Origin: Pigmentibacter ruber
GTDB taxonomy: Bacteria > Bdellovibrionota_B > Oligoflexia > Silvanigrellales > Silvanigrellaceae
DNA: 64,000 nucleotides
Reading direction: 5' to 3'
NCBI RefSeq assembly: GCF_009792895.1
Contig: NZ_WSSC01000002.1
Location: 124,001 to 188,000 of the forward strand
This document shows, in pieces, positions 52,624 through 61,737 of the stretch. A program made the translations under genes and the position numbers. Position 1 is the first letter of the stretch. Every line of letters begins with the position of its first letter. The notes under the pieces are model-generated. The model made no database searches, was not told the origin of the DNA, and saw only the letters and a list, made by a program, of their open reading frames with translations.

Positions 52624-53087
52624 TGAGGCTCCAAGCACAGCAAAATTTCTTCTAAGTTGTTTGCTGAAAGTATCCTATTTCTAATTACTTCACTTTTCAT
52701 AATTCTGCAAATATTTGCGATAATATTGAGGTTAGAGATTTTTGGAACTTTGGGATATTTTGGAGATAAAATAACAAAAAATATTTTAGTCGGGAGTTGA
52801 TCAAATGCTTCAAATGGGATTCCATCTTTTGATATAAAAAGAAACAATTCTGTTTCGTTTACTTTTGTAGAATAGGCATGAGGGAAAGCGACACCAAACT
52901 CAGCGCCAGTACTAGCTTTTGCTTCACGTTCACGCAACGAAGTGTATATTTCCATTTTATCAATATTTTTTTTTGCAAGAGAAATCATTTCAGAGATTTC
53001 TTTCAGAGAATCATCTTTTGACTTAGAATGAAGAAATAAATTTCCTGATTGTTCTTGTATAAGATTGCGGATGCTTGAAAGTGTCAT
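52620..53087 (-). CDS. ptsN: PTS EIIA (nitrogen-type), PtsN
   Basis: 155 residues from ATG 53087, chosen because the product then begins like PtsN (MTLSSIRNLIQEQ); an upstream ATG would add 12 residues. Active His is in GAEFGVAFPHAYSTKV, the family's GIAIPH site. KDGIPFEAFDQLPTKIFFVI is also conserved. A regulatory phosphocarrier that senses nitrogen/carbon status. Adjacent to rapZ and hpf as in E. coli. Confidence 0.88.
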   Translation of the reverse strand: MTLSSIRNLIQEQSGNLFLHSKSKDDSLKEISEMISLAKKNIDKMEIYTSLREREAKASTGAEFGVAFPHAYSTKVNETELFLFISKDGIPFEAFDQLPTKIFFVILSPKYPKVPKISNLNIIANICRIMKSEVIRNRILSANNLEEILLCLEPQ

Positions 53088-53210
53088 TTTAATTTTCCGC
53101 TGTAAAATGAACGTTTGAAACAATTATGGTTACTTTTACCCTATTTGAGTTTCATAGGAAAAAATAAATCCCCTGTCAATTTCTATATTAGCTTATAATT
53201 TATAGGAAGC

Positions 53211-53250
53211 AAAAAAAGAGGTGGAAACCCTTAAAAAAGATTCCACCTCT
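53211..53250 (-). terminator. Terminator downstream of hpf
   Basis: Minus-strand stem AGAGGTGGAA/TTCCACCTCT with a 14-base loop, followed by seven T. It lies 33 bases after the hpf stop and before ptsN, so ptsN-rapZ may be transcribed partly from a separate promoter. Confidence 0.85.
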
Positions 53251-53282
53251 ATAAATCAATCTGACAATTCAAGCAGAATGCA

Positions 53283-53792
53283 TTAGCTTGCTTTCCGGAT
53301 ACGTCCTTTGTGTGAAGTTGGTGATTTTTTCTTTGATTTATTTTTTACAATTTTTTCTTTCCTAACTTGGTCTTCAAAATTAGAGACATAATGCGTTTCA
53401 AACTTATCAAATATGTTTTCTTGTATTCCAGCATAACGCTTATACTTTCGCAAATTTATAACGTTATAATCTGAAGAGGAATCGACAGAAGAAAATTCTA
53501 TTCTTTTGTGAATTTTTCGCTTAGAAATTTTTCTAAGCGCAGATTCTAATTTGTCTAGTGCTTTATCAACGCTATGTGCAATATCGTTAGCAAAGGCATT
53601 CACACAAATGTTATTTTTGCCAGCATTTAAAGCAAGTTTAACATGATGCACTATACCATCGACACTAAAATAAGCATGAACATTATTTGTGTTTGCGGAA
53701 AATTTTGTAACACAATCCTGAATACGTTGTGCTACAAGCTCTTTAACATGTTGTGACTTAGGAAAATTAACAAAATGAACTTCTACTTGCAT
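53283..53792 (-). CDS. hpf: Ribosome hibernation-promoting factor (HPF/RaiA family)
   Basis: 169 residues. The N-terminal HPF fold (about 1-105) shows VEVHFVNFPKSQHVKELVAQ, CVTKFSANTNNVHAYFSVD and DIAHSVDKALDKLESAL. The C-terminal ~65 residues are basic (KNKSKKKSPTSHKGRIRK) and do not resemble the dimerisation domain of long HPF, so this is an extended short-type HPF. It stabilises inactive 70S/100S ribosomes. Confidence 0.88.
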   Translation of the reverse strand: MQVEVHFVNFPKSQHVKELVAQRIQDCVTKFSANTNNVHAYFSVDGIVHHVKLALNAGKNNICVNAFANDIAHSVDKALDKLESALRKISKRKIHKRIEFSSVDSSSDYNVINLRKYKRYAGIQENIFDKFETHYVSNFEDQVRKEKIVKNKSKKKSPTSHKGRIRKAS

Positions 53793-53944
53793 GGAGCCTC
53801 CTTTAAGAGTGAAAGCTGAAGCAGAAATAAAGTGATTTTAAGAAAAAATCACCTAAATATTGCAAATAAATAAAAAAAATAATGCAATATTTATTTTATA
53901 TTACTTTGTTTTAAAAGCACAAGCAAGCTATAAATTATAAGAGG

Positions 53945-55360
53945 TTAAAAGCGTTGAATTCTTTTTGATGAGGACATAATACCTAATGATTCTCTATATT
54001 TAGAAACTGTTCTACGTGCTATTTTTATACCCTTATGTTCCTGTATTTTCTCAGAAATTTCTTGGTCAGACAAAGGATTTTTTTTATCTTCATTTTTAAT
54101 AAGTTCTGCTACCATTTGTTTTATAGCTTCATTTGCCATCTCTTGCCCAGAGTTATTTTCTATAGCAGCATTAAAAAAGTAACGGAGTTCAAAAATTCCC
54201 CTAGGCGAATATAAATATTTATCAGAGGTGGCTCTTGATATGGTACTTTCATGCAAATCTAAATCGCTCGCAACTGTTTTAAGAGTCATCGGTGCTAAAT
54301 GTTCAGGACCATGTTCAAAAAAATCTTCTTGATATTTTATGATACTTTCAACAACTTTAATTATTGTTTTATCTCTTTCTTTTAAAGATTTTACAAGCCA
54401 TTTTGCTGATTTTACATTCTCATTAATGTACTTAAAAGTATCTTTGTATTCGCCTTCGTTCATTTCATTTTTTAATGCTTTAATTAAATTTGAATATTTT
54501 TTAGATAATTTTATTCTAGGGAGACCATTATCATTTGTGCTACATATCCATTTTCCATCTCTTTTAAAGACATAAACATCTGGGATAATAATTTGACTAG
54601 ACTGTTGACCAAATTGTCTTGCAGGTCTGGGATCAAAGTTATTTTTTATAAAACGAAATGCTTCCTTTATTTCTTCTGAAGTTGCTTTTTCAGATTTTGC
54701 AATTTTTAAAAAATTTTGTTTTTGAAACTCATTCCAATATTTTGTAAGAATATTTTCCACATGTTTTGGTTTTTTATTTAATTTTTTAAATTGCAATAAA
54801 AGACACTCTTGTAAATTTTGTGCTCCTATCCCAGTAGGTTCACATTTTTGTACAGTTTCTAAAGCAAATGAAATATCATCGATATGTATGTCATGATTCA
54901 CTGCGATGGTCTTTAAATCAGTATTTAAAAAACCATTATCATCGATATATTGAAGAATTGTAAATATACAATCTTTTTCATATTCGCTAAGCCGCATAAT
55001 AGAAACTTGATTTTCAATAAATAAGTGTAAAGATTGTGATTGTGAAGAATCAGCAAATTCTTTTCGCATTTCATTAGGAGATATTTCTTCAGTAATTTTA
55101 ATGTCATTATATCTTTCAGTATAATCGTTTTGATTATATGAATTTTGTAACGCTCTTTTTAATTCATCATAGTGATGGCTATATTCTTTTTCTTCTTTTG
55201 CTGAAATACCGATAAGGCAAGGATTTTTTTCTAATTCATCAGTAATTAATTTTTCTAATTCAAAACGCCCCAGTGTTAAAATAGTGATGGAATGTTTTAA
55301 CTCTGCCGAAAGAGATAGTTTTTGTGTTGTTTTTAGTCCTTGCTTTATTTCTAAAGCCAT
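53945..55360 (-). CDS. rpoN: RNA polymerase sigma-54 factor
   Basis: 471 residues from ATG 55360 (GGAG upstream). Region I is Gln/Leu-rich (KQGLKTTQKLSLSAELKHSI) and there is an acidic linker. The core-binding domain includes CEPTGIGAQNLQECLLLQ, and DLDLHESTISRATSDKYLYS is the DNA-binding helix region. The C-terminal RpoN box is ARRTVSKYRESLGI followed by SKRIQRF. It drives -24/-12 promoters, including many flagellar genes. It starts only 14 bases after a flagellin stop. Confidence 0.95.
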   Translation of the reverse strand: MALEIKQGLKTTQKLSLSAELKHSITILTLGRFELEKLITDELEKNPCLIGISAKEEKEYSHHYDELKRALQNSYNQNDYTERYNDIKITEEISPNEMRKEFADSSQSQSLHLFIENQVSIMRLSEYEKDCIFTILQYIDDNGFLNTDLKTIAVNHDIHIDDISFALETVQKCEPTGIGAQNLQECLLLQFKKLNKKPKHVENILTKYWNEFQKQNFLKIAKSEKATSEEIKEAFRFIKNNFDPRPARQFGQQSSQIIIPDVYVFKRDGKWICSTNDNGLPRIKLSKKYSNLIKALKNEMNEGEYKDTFKYINENVKSAKWLVKSLKERDKTIIKVVESIIKYQEDFFEHGPEHLAPMTLKTVASDLDLHESTISRATSDKYLYSPRGIFELRYFFNAAIENNSGQEMANEAIKQMVAELIKNEDKKNPLSDQEISEKIQEHKGIKIARRTVSKYRESLGIMSSSKRIQRF

Positions 55361-55374
55361 CAATTTATCTCCAC

Positions 55375-56256
55375 TTATCTAAGTAAATGTAATACTGAAT
55401 CAGGAATTTGATTTGCTTGTGCTAGAACTGAAGTACCTGCAGAAACTAAAATTTTGCTTTGCGCATATTTCGCAGACTCTAAACCATAATCAGCATCTCT
55501 AATTCTTGACTGGGCTGCGCTCAAATTTTCACTCCCAATATCAATGGAAGTGATAGTAGAGTTTAGTCTGCTTTGCAATGCTCCAAGTGTTGCTCTTGTT
55601 CTTGTTACTTTAAGCATGGAATCATCAAGGGCAGAAAAAATATCTTCAGTATTGCCACCGCCTAGTTCTCTTCCATTTTCTCCTTCAATACTCAGTTCTG
55701 TTAAATTTGCCAAAGATTCACTAAGATCAGTTAAGTCATCAAATTTCAAAGTAATAACTTCATTTTCTTCATTTGTTTCACCGGCAACATTTCTAAAATT
55801 CACACCAACTTGCACATTAATGTCTCGCTGATCTTCGGGTGATAAAAGTTTTCTTCCATTAAATTCAGTTTGATCTTTAATTCTATTCACTTCTTTACCT
55901 AATTCCTGAAATTCTTTATTTAAAAAACCTCTTTCAGTTTCTCCAATAGTATCACTAGCAGCTTGAGTAGTCAGTTCCCGCATTCTAATAATAATATTAT
56001 TTAACTCACTTAATCCACCTTCGCCAGTCTGCAAAAAAGAAATTCCATCAGATGCGTTCCGTTTTGCTTGGCCAAAACTTCTAATTTTTGCACGCATTGT
56101 TTCAGAAATTGCCAATCCAGCTGCGTCATCAGAGGATTTATTAATCCGTAATCCAGAAGATAATTTTTCTAAGCTATTGCTTAGTTCGTCTTGATTCTCA
56201 CTTAATTGTCTTTGTGCCATCATACTATCTATATTGGATTTAATTCTAAGTCCCAT
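55375..56256 (-). CDS. Flagellin (second copy in the pair)
   Basis: 293 residues. D0/D1 N-terminus: MGLRIKSNIDSMMAQRQLSE, LEKLSSGLRINKSSDDAAGL and RNASDGISFLQTGEGGLSEL; C-terminal D0/D1: TRARLGALQSRLNS-like TRATLGALQSRLNSTITSI and ILVSAGTSVLAQANQIPDSV. The central variable domain is short, making a small flagellin. It follows the other flagellin by 19 bases. AAAGGGAT precedes ATG. Confidence 0.95.
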   Translation of the reverse strand: MGLRIKSNIDSMMAQRQLSENQDELSNSLEKLSSGLRINKSSDDAAGLAISETMRAKIRSFGQAKRNASDGISFLQTGEGGLSELNNIIIRMRELTTQAASDTIGETERGFLNKEFQELGKEVNRIKDQTEFNGRKLLSPEDQRDINVQVGVNFRNVAGETNEENEVITLKFDDLTDLSESLANLTELSIEGENGRELGGGNTEDIFSALDDSMLKVTRTRATLGALQSRLNSTITSIDIGSENLSAAQSRIRDADYGLESAKYAQSKILVSAGTSVLAQANQIPDSVLHLLR

Positions 56257-56275
56257 GTTTTTATCCCTTTAAATT

Positions 56276-57124
56276 TTAACGTAACAAAGAAAGAGCCATT
56301 TCTGGTCTTTGGTTTGCTTGTGCTAAAATGGCCAATCCACCTTGGGATAAAATTCTGCTTTGTGATAATCTTGCTGTTTCTTCTGCAAAATCAGTGTCGC
56401 GAATGCGGCTATTTGCAGCCAACATGTTTTCAGTATTTATTGAAATGTTACTTATTGCTGAATTTAATCTTGATTGAGTCGCTCCAAGAGTTGCTCTTGT
56501 TGAAGCTACTAAATTTAAACTAGAATCAATTGTATTTAAATTTGCAGCAATTGATTCACGATCTTCACCTGCTAAGGAAGTATCTTTTAATCCTAATGTT
56601 TCAGAGTTAATGCCAGTAGACTCTTCACCAAATTGTAAAGTTAATATATCATTAGCTGTTCCGTTGTATCCAACTTGTAAAGTTATTGGTTCTTCAGAAG
56701 CTTGTGGAGATAATAATTTTCTACCATTAAATTCTGTTGTTTCTGAAATTCTATCTATTTCTTCAGTCAATTGTTGGTATTCTTTGTTAATATATTCTCG
56801 TTCTTGTGGACCAACTGTATCACTTGCAGATTGCATAGTGAGTTCACGCATGCGGATTAAAATATTTGTTGTTTCGTTTAATCCACCTTCTGCAACTTGG
56901 ACTAATGAAACACCATCATTTGCATTTCTTTTTGCTTGCATTAAACTTCTTGTTTTAGCTCTTAACCCTTCAGAAATAGCAAGTCCTGCAGCATCATCTG
57001 CTGATTTATTTATTCTTAAACCAGAAGATAATTTCTCCATACTTGAAGTCATATCTGAATTATTATTGGATAGAAATCGTTGTGCTGTAAGTGATTCTAC
57101 GTTGGTTTTTATACGTAAACCCAT
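56276..57124 (-). CDS. Flagellin (first copy in the pair)
   Basis: 282 residues from ATG 57124, where GGAGGAATAATC precedes; an upstream in-frame start at 57217 is not a flagellin N-terminus. Conserved ends: MGLRIKTNVESLTAQRFLSN, SSGLRINKSADDAAGLAISE and the C-terminal RILSQGGLAILAQANQRPE. Variable region short. It is paralogous to the next gene. A FliA-type promoter lies 134 bases upstream. Confidence 0.95.
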   Translation of the reverse strand: MGLRIKTNVESLTAQRFLSNNNSDMTSSMEKLSSGLRINKSADDAAGLAISEGLRAKTRSLMQAKRNANDGVSLVQVAEGGLNETTNILIRMRELTMQSASDTVGPQEREYINKEYQQLTEEIDRISETTEFNGRKLLSPQASEEPITLQVGYNGTANDILTLQFGEESTGINSETLGLKDTSLAGEDRESIAANLNTIDSSLNLVASTRATLGATQSRLNSAISNISINTENMLAANSRIRDTDFAEETARLSQSRILSQGGLAILAQANQRPEMALSLLR

Positions 57125-57257
57125 GATTATTCCTCCTTGATAGCCAGAAACCGCATTTGTTGATTGCGGGGCGTTTTGCTGTATCAACCTTTGATACTTT
57201 GCAAACAAATAGGCCATTTACCCGTTTTCCTTGGTAGTTCCGTGACCTATGCAGCAC

Positions 57258-57284
57258 TTATCGAAGAAAGAAATTGGTAAATTA
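57258..57284 (-). promoter_or_regulatory. FliA (sigma-28)-type promoter of the flagellin genes
   Basis: On the minus strand TAATTTAC, 11 bases, TTCGATAA. The consensus is TAAAGTTT-N11-GCCGATAA, so the spacing is exact and the core CGATAA is complete. It lies 134 bases upstream of the flagellin start, leaving a long leader that contains a 7-bp inverted repeat (GTATCAA/TTGATAC, 57181-57197). Confidence 0.65.
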
Positions 57285-57541
57285 GAAAAATTTGATTTAT
57301 AAATAATAAATTTAAAAATAAATAATAATTATAATATTTTATAAAGAATTGTGTTTTTCCTTAAATTATGAATTATTTAGACTAGTTTTCAAAAAGAAAT
57401 GGGTTTCTCTTTCGCCTAGAAAGATGTATTTTTTTTAGTAAGTTACAAATATTTCACGATTTTTCTTGACTTTACAGACTCCTTCTGGTTGTCTTTCAAG
57501 GGTTCTATTATGTTTTTTTTGAAAAAATGAAGAGGTTAATA

Positions 57542-58714
57542 ATGAATCGTCTTGACTCCATAAGCTTCGGCAAAATTGTTCAAATCAGGGAACAACTTCT
57601 AAAATTACAAGCAACAGGAAAAAAAGTTTATAGATTAGAGTCAGGAGATCCTAGTTTTTCAATTGCACCAAATATAACAGAAGCTATTGAAAAAGCACTG
57701 CGTGATGGAAAAACACATTACATTCCTAATAATGGTATTCCAGAGCTTCTTAAAGCTTTAGCAAATAAACTGCATGTTCAAAATAAAATTAACGTAACAG
57801 AAAAAGATATTTTTGTTACTAATGGTGCAATGCACGCCCTTTATGTTGTTTTCCAATGCATGCTTGAGCAAGGCGATGAGGTTATCGTACCTGAACCATT
57901 ATGGACTGAAATTGGGGAAAATATTCGTTTAGCTGGTGGTGTTACTGTTTCTGTTCCTTTAAACAGACAAAATAATTATCAATACAGTTATAATGATATA
58001 GTCAGCAAAATTACTTCAAGAACGAAAGCAATTTTTATCAATTCACCACAAAACCCTTCAGGTGCTATTGTGCCAAAAGAAGAATTGCAAAAAATTGCAA
58101 ACTTGGCAGCTGAAAGAGGCCTTTGGTTAGTTTGTGATGAAGCATATGAAGATCTTGTGTATGAAGGAGAACACTATTCAGCTGCCAGCGGACTAAACGG
58201 CTATGAAAAAGCGGTTTCTATTTACTCATTCTCTAAATCACATGCAATGAGCGGATTGCGCGTAGGCTATATTGTTTCTACAAATAAATTACTAGCTGAA
58301 AGAATTCCAAAATTGTTACGTTGTACCGTTAATGGAATTAATAGTATTGCACAATGGGGCGCTTTAGCTGCTGTGATTGGTCCGCGCGATCATTTAAATT
58401 TTATGCTTACTGAATATAGAAAACGTAGAGAAATAATGTTCAATACCATTAGTGAAATCCCAGGGTTGTTACCTTTTAAACCACAAGGAGCATTTTACTT
58501 ATGGTGTGAAGTGGAAACTTCATTATTACAAAAACTTCAAATTCGTTCTGTAGCACAATTATCTGATTATCTTGCTGAACGTGGTATAGGAAGTGCACCT
58601 GGCGATAGTTTTGGTGTGAGTTGTGCAAATGCAATACGCTTTGCTTTTAGCTGTAGTACAGAACAAGTAACTGATGGTTCAAAAGCTTTAAAAGAAATTT
58701 TAACTCAAGTTTAA
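57542..58714 (+). CDS. Class I/II PLP-dependent aminotransferase
   Basis: 390 residues from ATG 57542, with GAAGAGGTTAAT upstream; an ATG 15 bases earlier overlaps that site. Motifs: LESGDPSFSIAPN, FVTNGAMHALY, PEPLWTEIGENIRLAGG, INSPQNPSGAIVPKEEL and the PLP-lysine region YSFSKSHAMSGLRVGY. It transfers amino groups between an amino acid (aspartate or aromatic type) and a 2-oxoacid; the exact substrate is unclear. A terminator follows. Confidence 0.88.
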   Translation: MNRLDSISFGKIVQIREQLLKLQATGKKVYRLESGDPSFSIAPNITEAIEKALRDGKTHYIPNNGIPELLKALANKLHVQNKINVTEKDIFVTNGAMHALYVVFQCMLEQGDEVIVPEPLWTEIGENIRLAGGVTVSVPLNRQNNYQYSYNDIVSKITSRTKAIFINSPQNPSGAIVPKEELQKIANLAAERGLWLVCDEAYEDLVYEGEHYSAASGLNGYEKAVSIYSFSKSHAMSGLRVGYIVSTNKLLAERIPKLLRCTVNGINSIAQWGALAAVIGPRDHLNFMLTEYRKRREIMFNTISEIPGLLPFKPQGAFYLWCEVETSLLQKLQIRSVAQLSDYLAERGIGSAPGDSFGVSCANAIRFAFSCSTEQVTDGSKALKEILTQV

Positions 58715-58741
58715 TTCTTATTGAAAAATTTGTTTTAATTT

Positions 58742-58773
58742 AAAGCAGCCAATTTTTATTGGTTGCTTTTTTT
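58742..58773 (+). terminator. Rho-independent terminator after the aminotransferase
   Basis: AAAGCAGCCAAT and ATTGGTTGCTTT form a 12-bp stem (one G-T pair) around TTTT, followed by a T run. The following ~240 bases to 59015 show no gene, only AT-rich sequence that probably carries the promoter of the exported cluster. Confidence 0.85.
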
Positions 58774-59015
58774 ATTTTTTCATAAATTTAAAATTAAAAT
58801 TTTAATCTATTTTTAGTGATTACTAAATTTAATAAAAAATAAAAATATTGTACACCATTTTATTTTAGAATAAAAATAATTCTCAAAAAAAAAATTCTTA
58901 ACATATTGAAATAAATAACTATTTATGCTATCTAGAAATAAACTTTAAACCATAAATTTATATTTAAAAGCTGTTTCCTAGTCCGTAAATAACAATTAAT
59001 TTATATGGAGTAATT

Positions 59016-60722
59016 ATGTATTGCAAATCTTTGTTAAGTGTGATTGCAGGGATGATTCCTTTTGCAACTTTTGCGTTACCAAAAACTGACTCAACTATTC
59101 TACCTCTACCTACACAACAAACTATGCAACAAGGTGACAAATCCGCTATTGATTTTGTCGTCAGTATTCCTGTCTATCAAGATAGCTCAGACAACTCTCA
59201 ATACTATTATGTTCCAAAATTTAAAGCATCGGTAAATGCTGAAGGTATTGGTGCTACTTTTATAAAGAATGAAGTTGCAATTTCTAGTGCTTCACAAATT
59301 TCTGATACAAGTATCAAACTTTCTAACATGACAACGGAAGAATATTTTAACGTAAGAAAAGTTGTTACTGACTTACAAAATATTATTGATAATACTATAA
59401 AGACTAATCCTAGAGATCCTAATCTTCCAATTTATCAAGAATATCTTAGAAAAGCACAAGAGAGACAAAAGACAGCAGAAAATAATGCTGCTGCTTTTGA
59501 AAAATCAATTCCATCTGGTGTTTTAAATGCTATTTATTCAAATATATCTACATTTTTTGCAAGTGCAGGAATTCAATTTCCATTATTTCACAATGAAAGT
59601 ATAATCGATAGACAAAATAGATTAAGTCAAAAATTAGTTGAATTGAGTTCTTCAAATGGTGGATTAATTACCGGAAATATATATGCAGGATTTACTGCGG
59701 ATGAATTAACAAAAATTAAGACATATAAAGCAAATTATGCTCCATTTGTAAAAATTTCTGTGGTTCCAGTAACAAGTCTTGTTTTTGAATCATTAACTGA
59801 ACTGCAATATGACGCAAATGGTGTGAAGAGCCAACGTGCTGGTATCCCTATTTTTGCTTCTTTAAAAGGGGGCGGAACTTTAACAGGTGCAACGTTTAAC
59901 TTTGATTTAACAACAAACGGAGCTGTTGCGTTTGCGCGTAATTTACCTCCATTTATTCCACCAATTGCAATTAAAGGGGTTGTTTCACAACAAATTCCAG
60001 TTTCAAAAGGAAATGTGACTTGTAACTTTGGTGCAGGAATGGTTGTAAAAGACAGAAATGTTATTAACCAACAAGTAGCAGTTTTCAATGATAACACTCT
60101 TTCAAACCTATTTGTACAACAAGGGCAACAACAAAGTCCGTGCCAAGTTACAGTGCAAGCTGGGGATAAAGGCTATATCCAACATGCAGCACAACAAGAA
60201 GTCGAACAATATTTAGGTGGTTTACAATTCCAAAAATCGTACCTTTCACCAAAAGACAAGGGGCAATACTGGCAACAAGTACAACAAACTCAAGTGTTTG
60301 ACAGAACTACTCCATCTAATGGTTATCAAAATGTATTCCAAGCATACCAACAATCTGGTTGGGGAACGACAGCTACTCAAGCTTTAGTAAAACGTCCTAA
60401 TTATTACTGGCAATCACAAGTACAAGATGTATCTGGAATTAGCGGTGTTAAATTCCAAAAAGATATTGTTTCCAATGCAGCAAGTAAACTTGAATTATCC
60501 ATACCAACTAGCATTTGTTTTGTTTGGAATGTGAAGTCACAAGCATATAGAGCTTGTAGTGAAGGCGAATTTGCAACAGCAAAACCATTAACTGACGCAA
60601 CTCAGTCTGCTAAGCAATCTCAATCTTGCATAACTACACAAGATGCAGTTCAATGCGGAATTAATAGAAATACAAGTGCTCCAACTTCTCAAGACGGAAA
60701 TATCTTACCAGAAGATCTTTAA
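59016..60722 (+). CDS. Large exported protein of unknown function
   Basis: 568 residues with a Sec signal (MYCKSLLSVIAGMIPFATFA). The body is rich in Gln, Ser and Asn (TQQTMQQGDKS, LFVQQGQQQSPCQ) with a helical charged region near 110-165. Four cysteines sit in the C-terminal third (CNFGAG, PCQVTV, SICFVW, YRACSEG) and two more near the end (SCITTQDAVQCG), pointing to a disulfide-stabilised periplasmic or surface protein. No family recognised. GGAGT precedes ATG. Confidence 0.6.
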   Translation: MYCKSLLSVIAGMIPFATFALPKTDSTILPLPTQQTMQQGDKSAIDFVVSIPVYQDSSDNSQYYYVPKFKASVNAEGIGATFIKNEVAISSASQISDTSIKLSNMTTEEYFNVRKVVTDLQNIIDNTIKTNPRDPNLPIYQEYLRKAQERQKTAENNAAAFEKSIPSGVLNAIYSNISTFFASAGIQFPLFHNESIIDRQNRLSQKLVELSSSNGGLITGNIYAGFTADELTKIKTYKANYAPFVKISVVPVTSLVFESLTELQYDANGVKSQRAGIPIFASLKGGGTLTGATFNFDLTTNGAVAFARNLPPFIPPIAIKGVVSQQIPVSKGNVTCNFGAGMVVKDRNVINQQVAVFNDNTLSNLFVQQGQQQSPCQVTVQAGDKGYIQHAAQQEVEQYLGGLQFQKSYLSPKDKGQYWQQVQQTQVFDRTTPSNGYQNVFQAYQQSGWGTTATQALVKRPNYYWQSQVQDVSGISGVKFQKDIVSNAASKLELSIPTSICFVWNVKSQAYRACSEGEFATAKPLTDATQSAKQSQSCITTQDAVQCGINRNTSAPTSQDGNILPEDL

Positions 60723-60729
60723 CTCATAA

Positions 60730-60757
60730 GAAAAGGACTTCAATTGAAGTCCTTTTC
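60730..60757 (+). terminator. Hairpin between the first and second exported genes
   Basis: GAAAAGGACTTC and GAAGTCCTTTTC form a perfect 12-bp stem around AATT. The T run is short, so it may be a partial terminator or an mRNA-stabilising hairpin that lets the first gene be expressed more than the next two. Confidence 0.65.
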
Positions 60758-60777
60758 AAAAAAATAGGTAAATATTT

Positions 60778-61737
60778 ATGTTTAAGAAAATCCTTTTTCT
60801 CCAATTTTTAATTTCATTTTCCTGTTACGCTCAGAGTTCTATTGTAACCTTAGTTCAAGGCGGATTTAGAACAACAAATTCTTTAAATAGAGTTGTTTTT
60901 GTTAATTCTTTAAACAGAAATTTTACTGAACAAGAGTTTTTATACATAGATAATTGGTTAACTAAACGATTACAAAATTCTGGCTTTGTCTATAACAATT
61001 TATCAGTTTACTTTAATGTCAGTAATGATCTTAGTAAAAATGTGAAAGGGTGTTTTAATAGTTGGTTTAAAACATTGTTACCAGCTGATCGTATTACCCT
61101 AACTGAACACTTTAAGCCAAACGGAATGTATACCCTTAGCTCCGATGAAATTGAAAGATTATCTAACAGTATTTTAAAGTATACCAATGATAATTTGTTA
61201 ACTTGTAAAAATGATAATTTCCTAGGTGATATCACAACAGCGTTTATTACTATTGGACTAGATCAATATTTATCAGATAGAATGAATAATCTCACACCTG
61301 ATATAAAGTATCATTCTGTGTTATCAAAAGTTTATGATCAACAGTTTAAAAAAATAGGTTGGGAGCATGTAGGTAAATTAACTTCTTGGCTCGACGAAAC
61401 TCAACCAAATTACCCACTACTTAGTGTCGAGGCATTAGAAAAATATTTAACTTTAATTCAACAACAAAATAATAAAAAAATATCTGAAACTGAAGCAGCA
61501 TTTATTCTTCTAGAATCATTAAATACAAATCCTGAACTTGTGAAAGAAATTTTATTAGATCACAACAAGCTGTTACCTTATATTCAGACAGCTACTCTTT
61601 TATATTCCAAGTGCTTTTCTAATGGAGACTTTATTGCTGAAAAATGTGATGTTAAAAATATTGGAAATAACTTAGTAATTGTAAAATTAAATCGAAAATC
61701 AAAGTCATTTAGTCATATTTTATGGGTGGGATCATGA
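60778..61737 (+). CDS. Exported protein of unknown function (second of cluster)
   Basis: 319 residues with signal peptide (MFKKILFLQFLISFSCYAQ). The mature protein is helix-rich with Cys in GCFNSWF, LLTCKN, YSKCFS and EKCDVKN. No family recognised. The stop overlaps the next start (ATGA), and the hairpin upstream separates it from the first gene. Confidence 0.6.
   Translation: MFKKILFLQFLISFSCYAQSSIVTLVQGGFRTTNSLNRVVFVNSLNRNFTEQEFLYIDNWLTKRLQNSGFVYNNLSVYFNVSNDLSKNVKGCFNSWFKTLLPADRITLTEHFKPNGMYTLSSDEIERLSNSILKYTNDNLLTCKNDNFLGDITTAFITIGLDQYLSDRMNNLTPDIKYHSVLSKVYDQQFKKIGWEHVGKLTSWLDETQPNYPLLSVEALEKYLTLIQQQNNKKISETEAAFILLESLNTNPELVKEILLDHNKLLPYIQTATLLYSKCFSNGDFIAEKCDVKNIGNNLVIVKLNRKSKSFSHILWVGS

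Noticed and set aside
57200-57216. GG/GC pattern TGGCCTATTTGTTTGCA as a sigma-54 promoter upstream of the flagellins
   Set aside because: The spacing between GG and GC is 11 rather than 10. The FliA-type site further upstream explains flagellin expression better.
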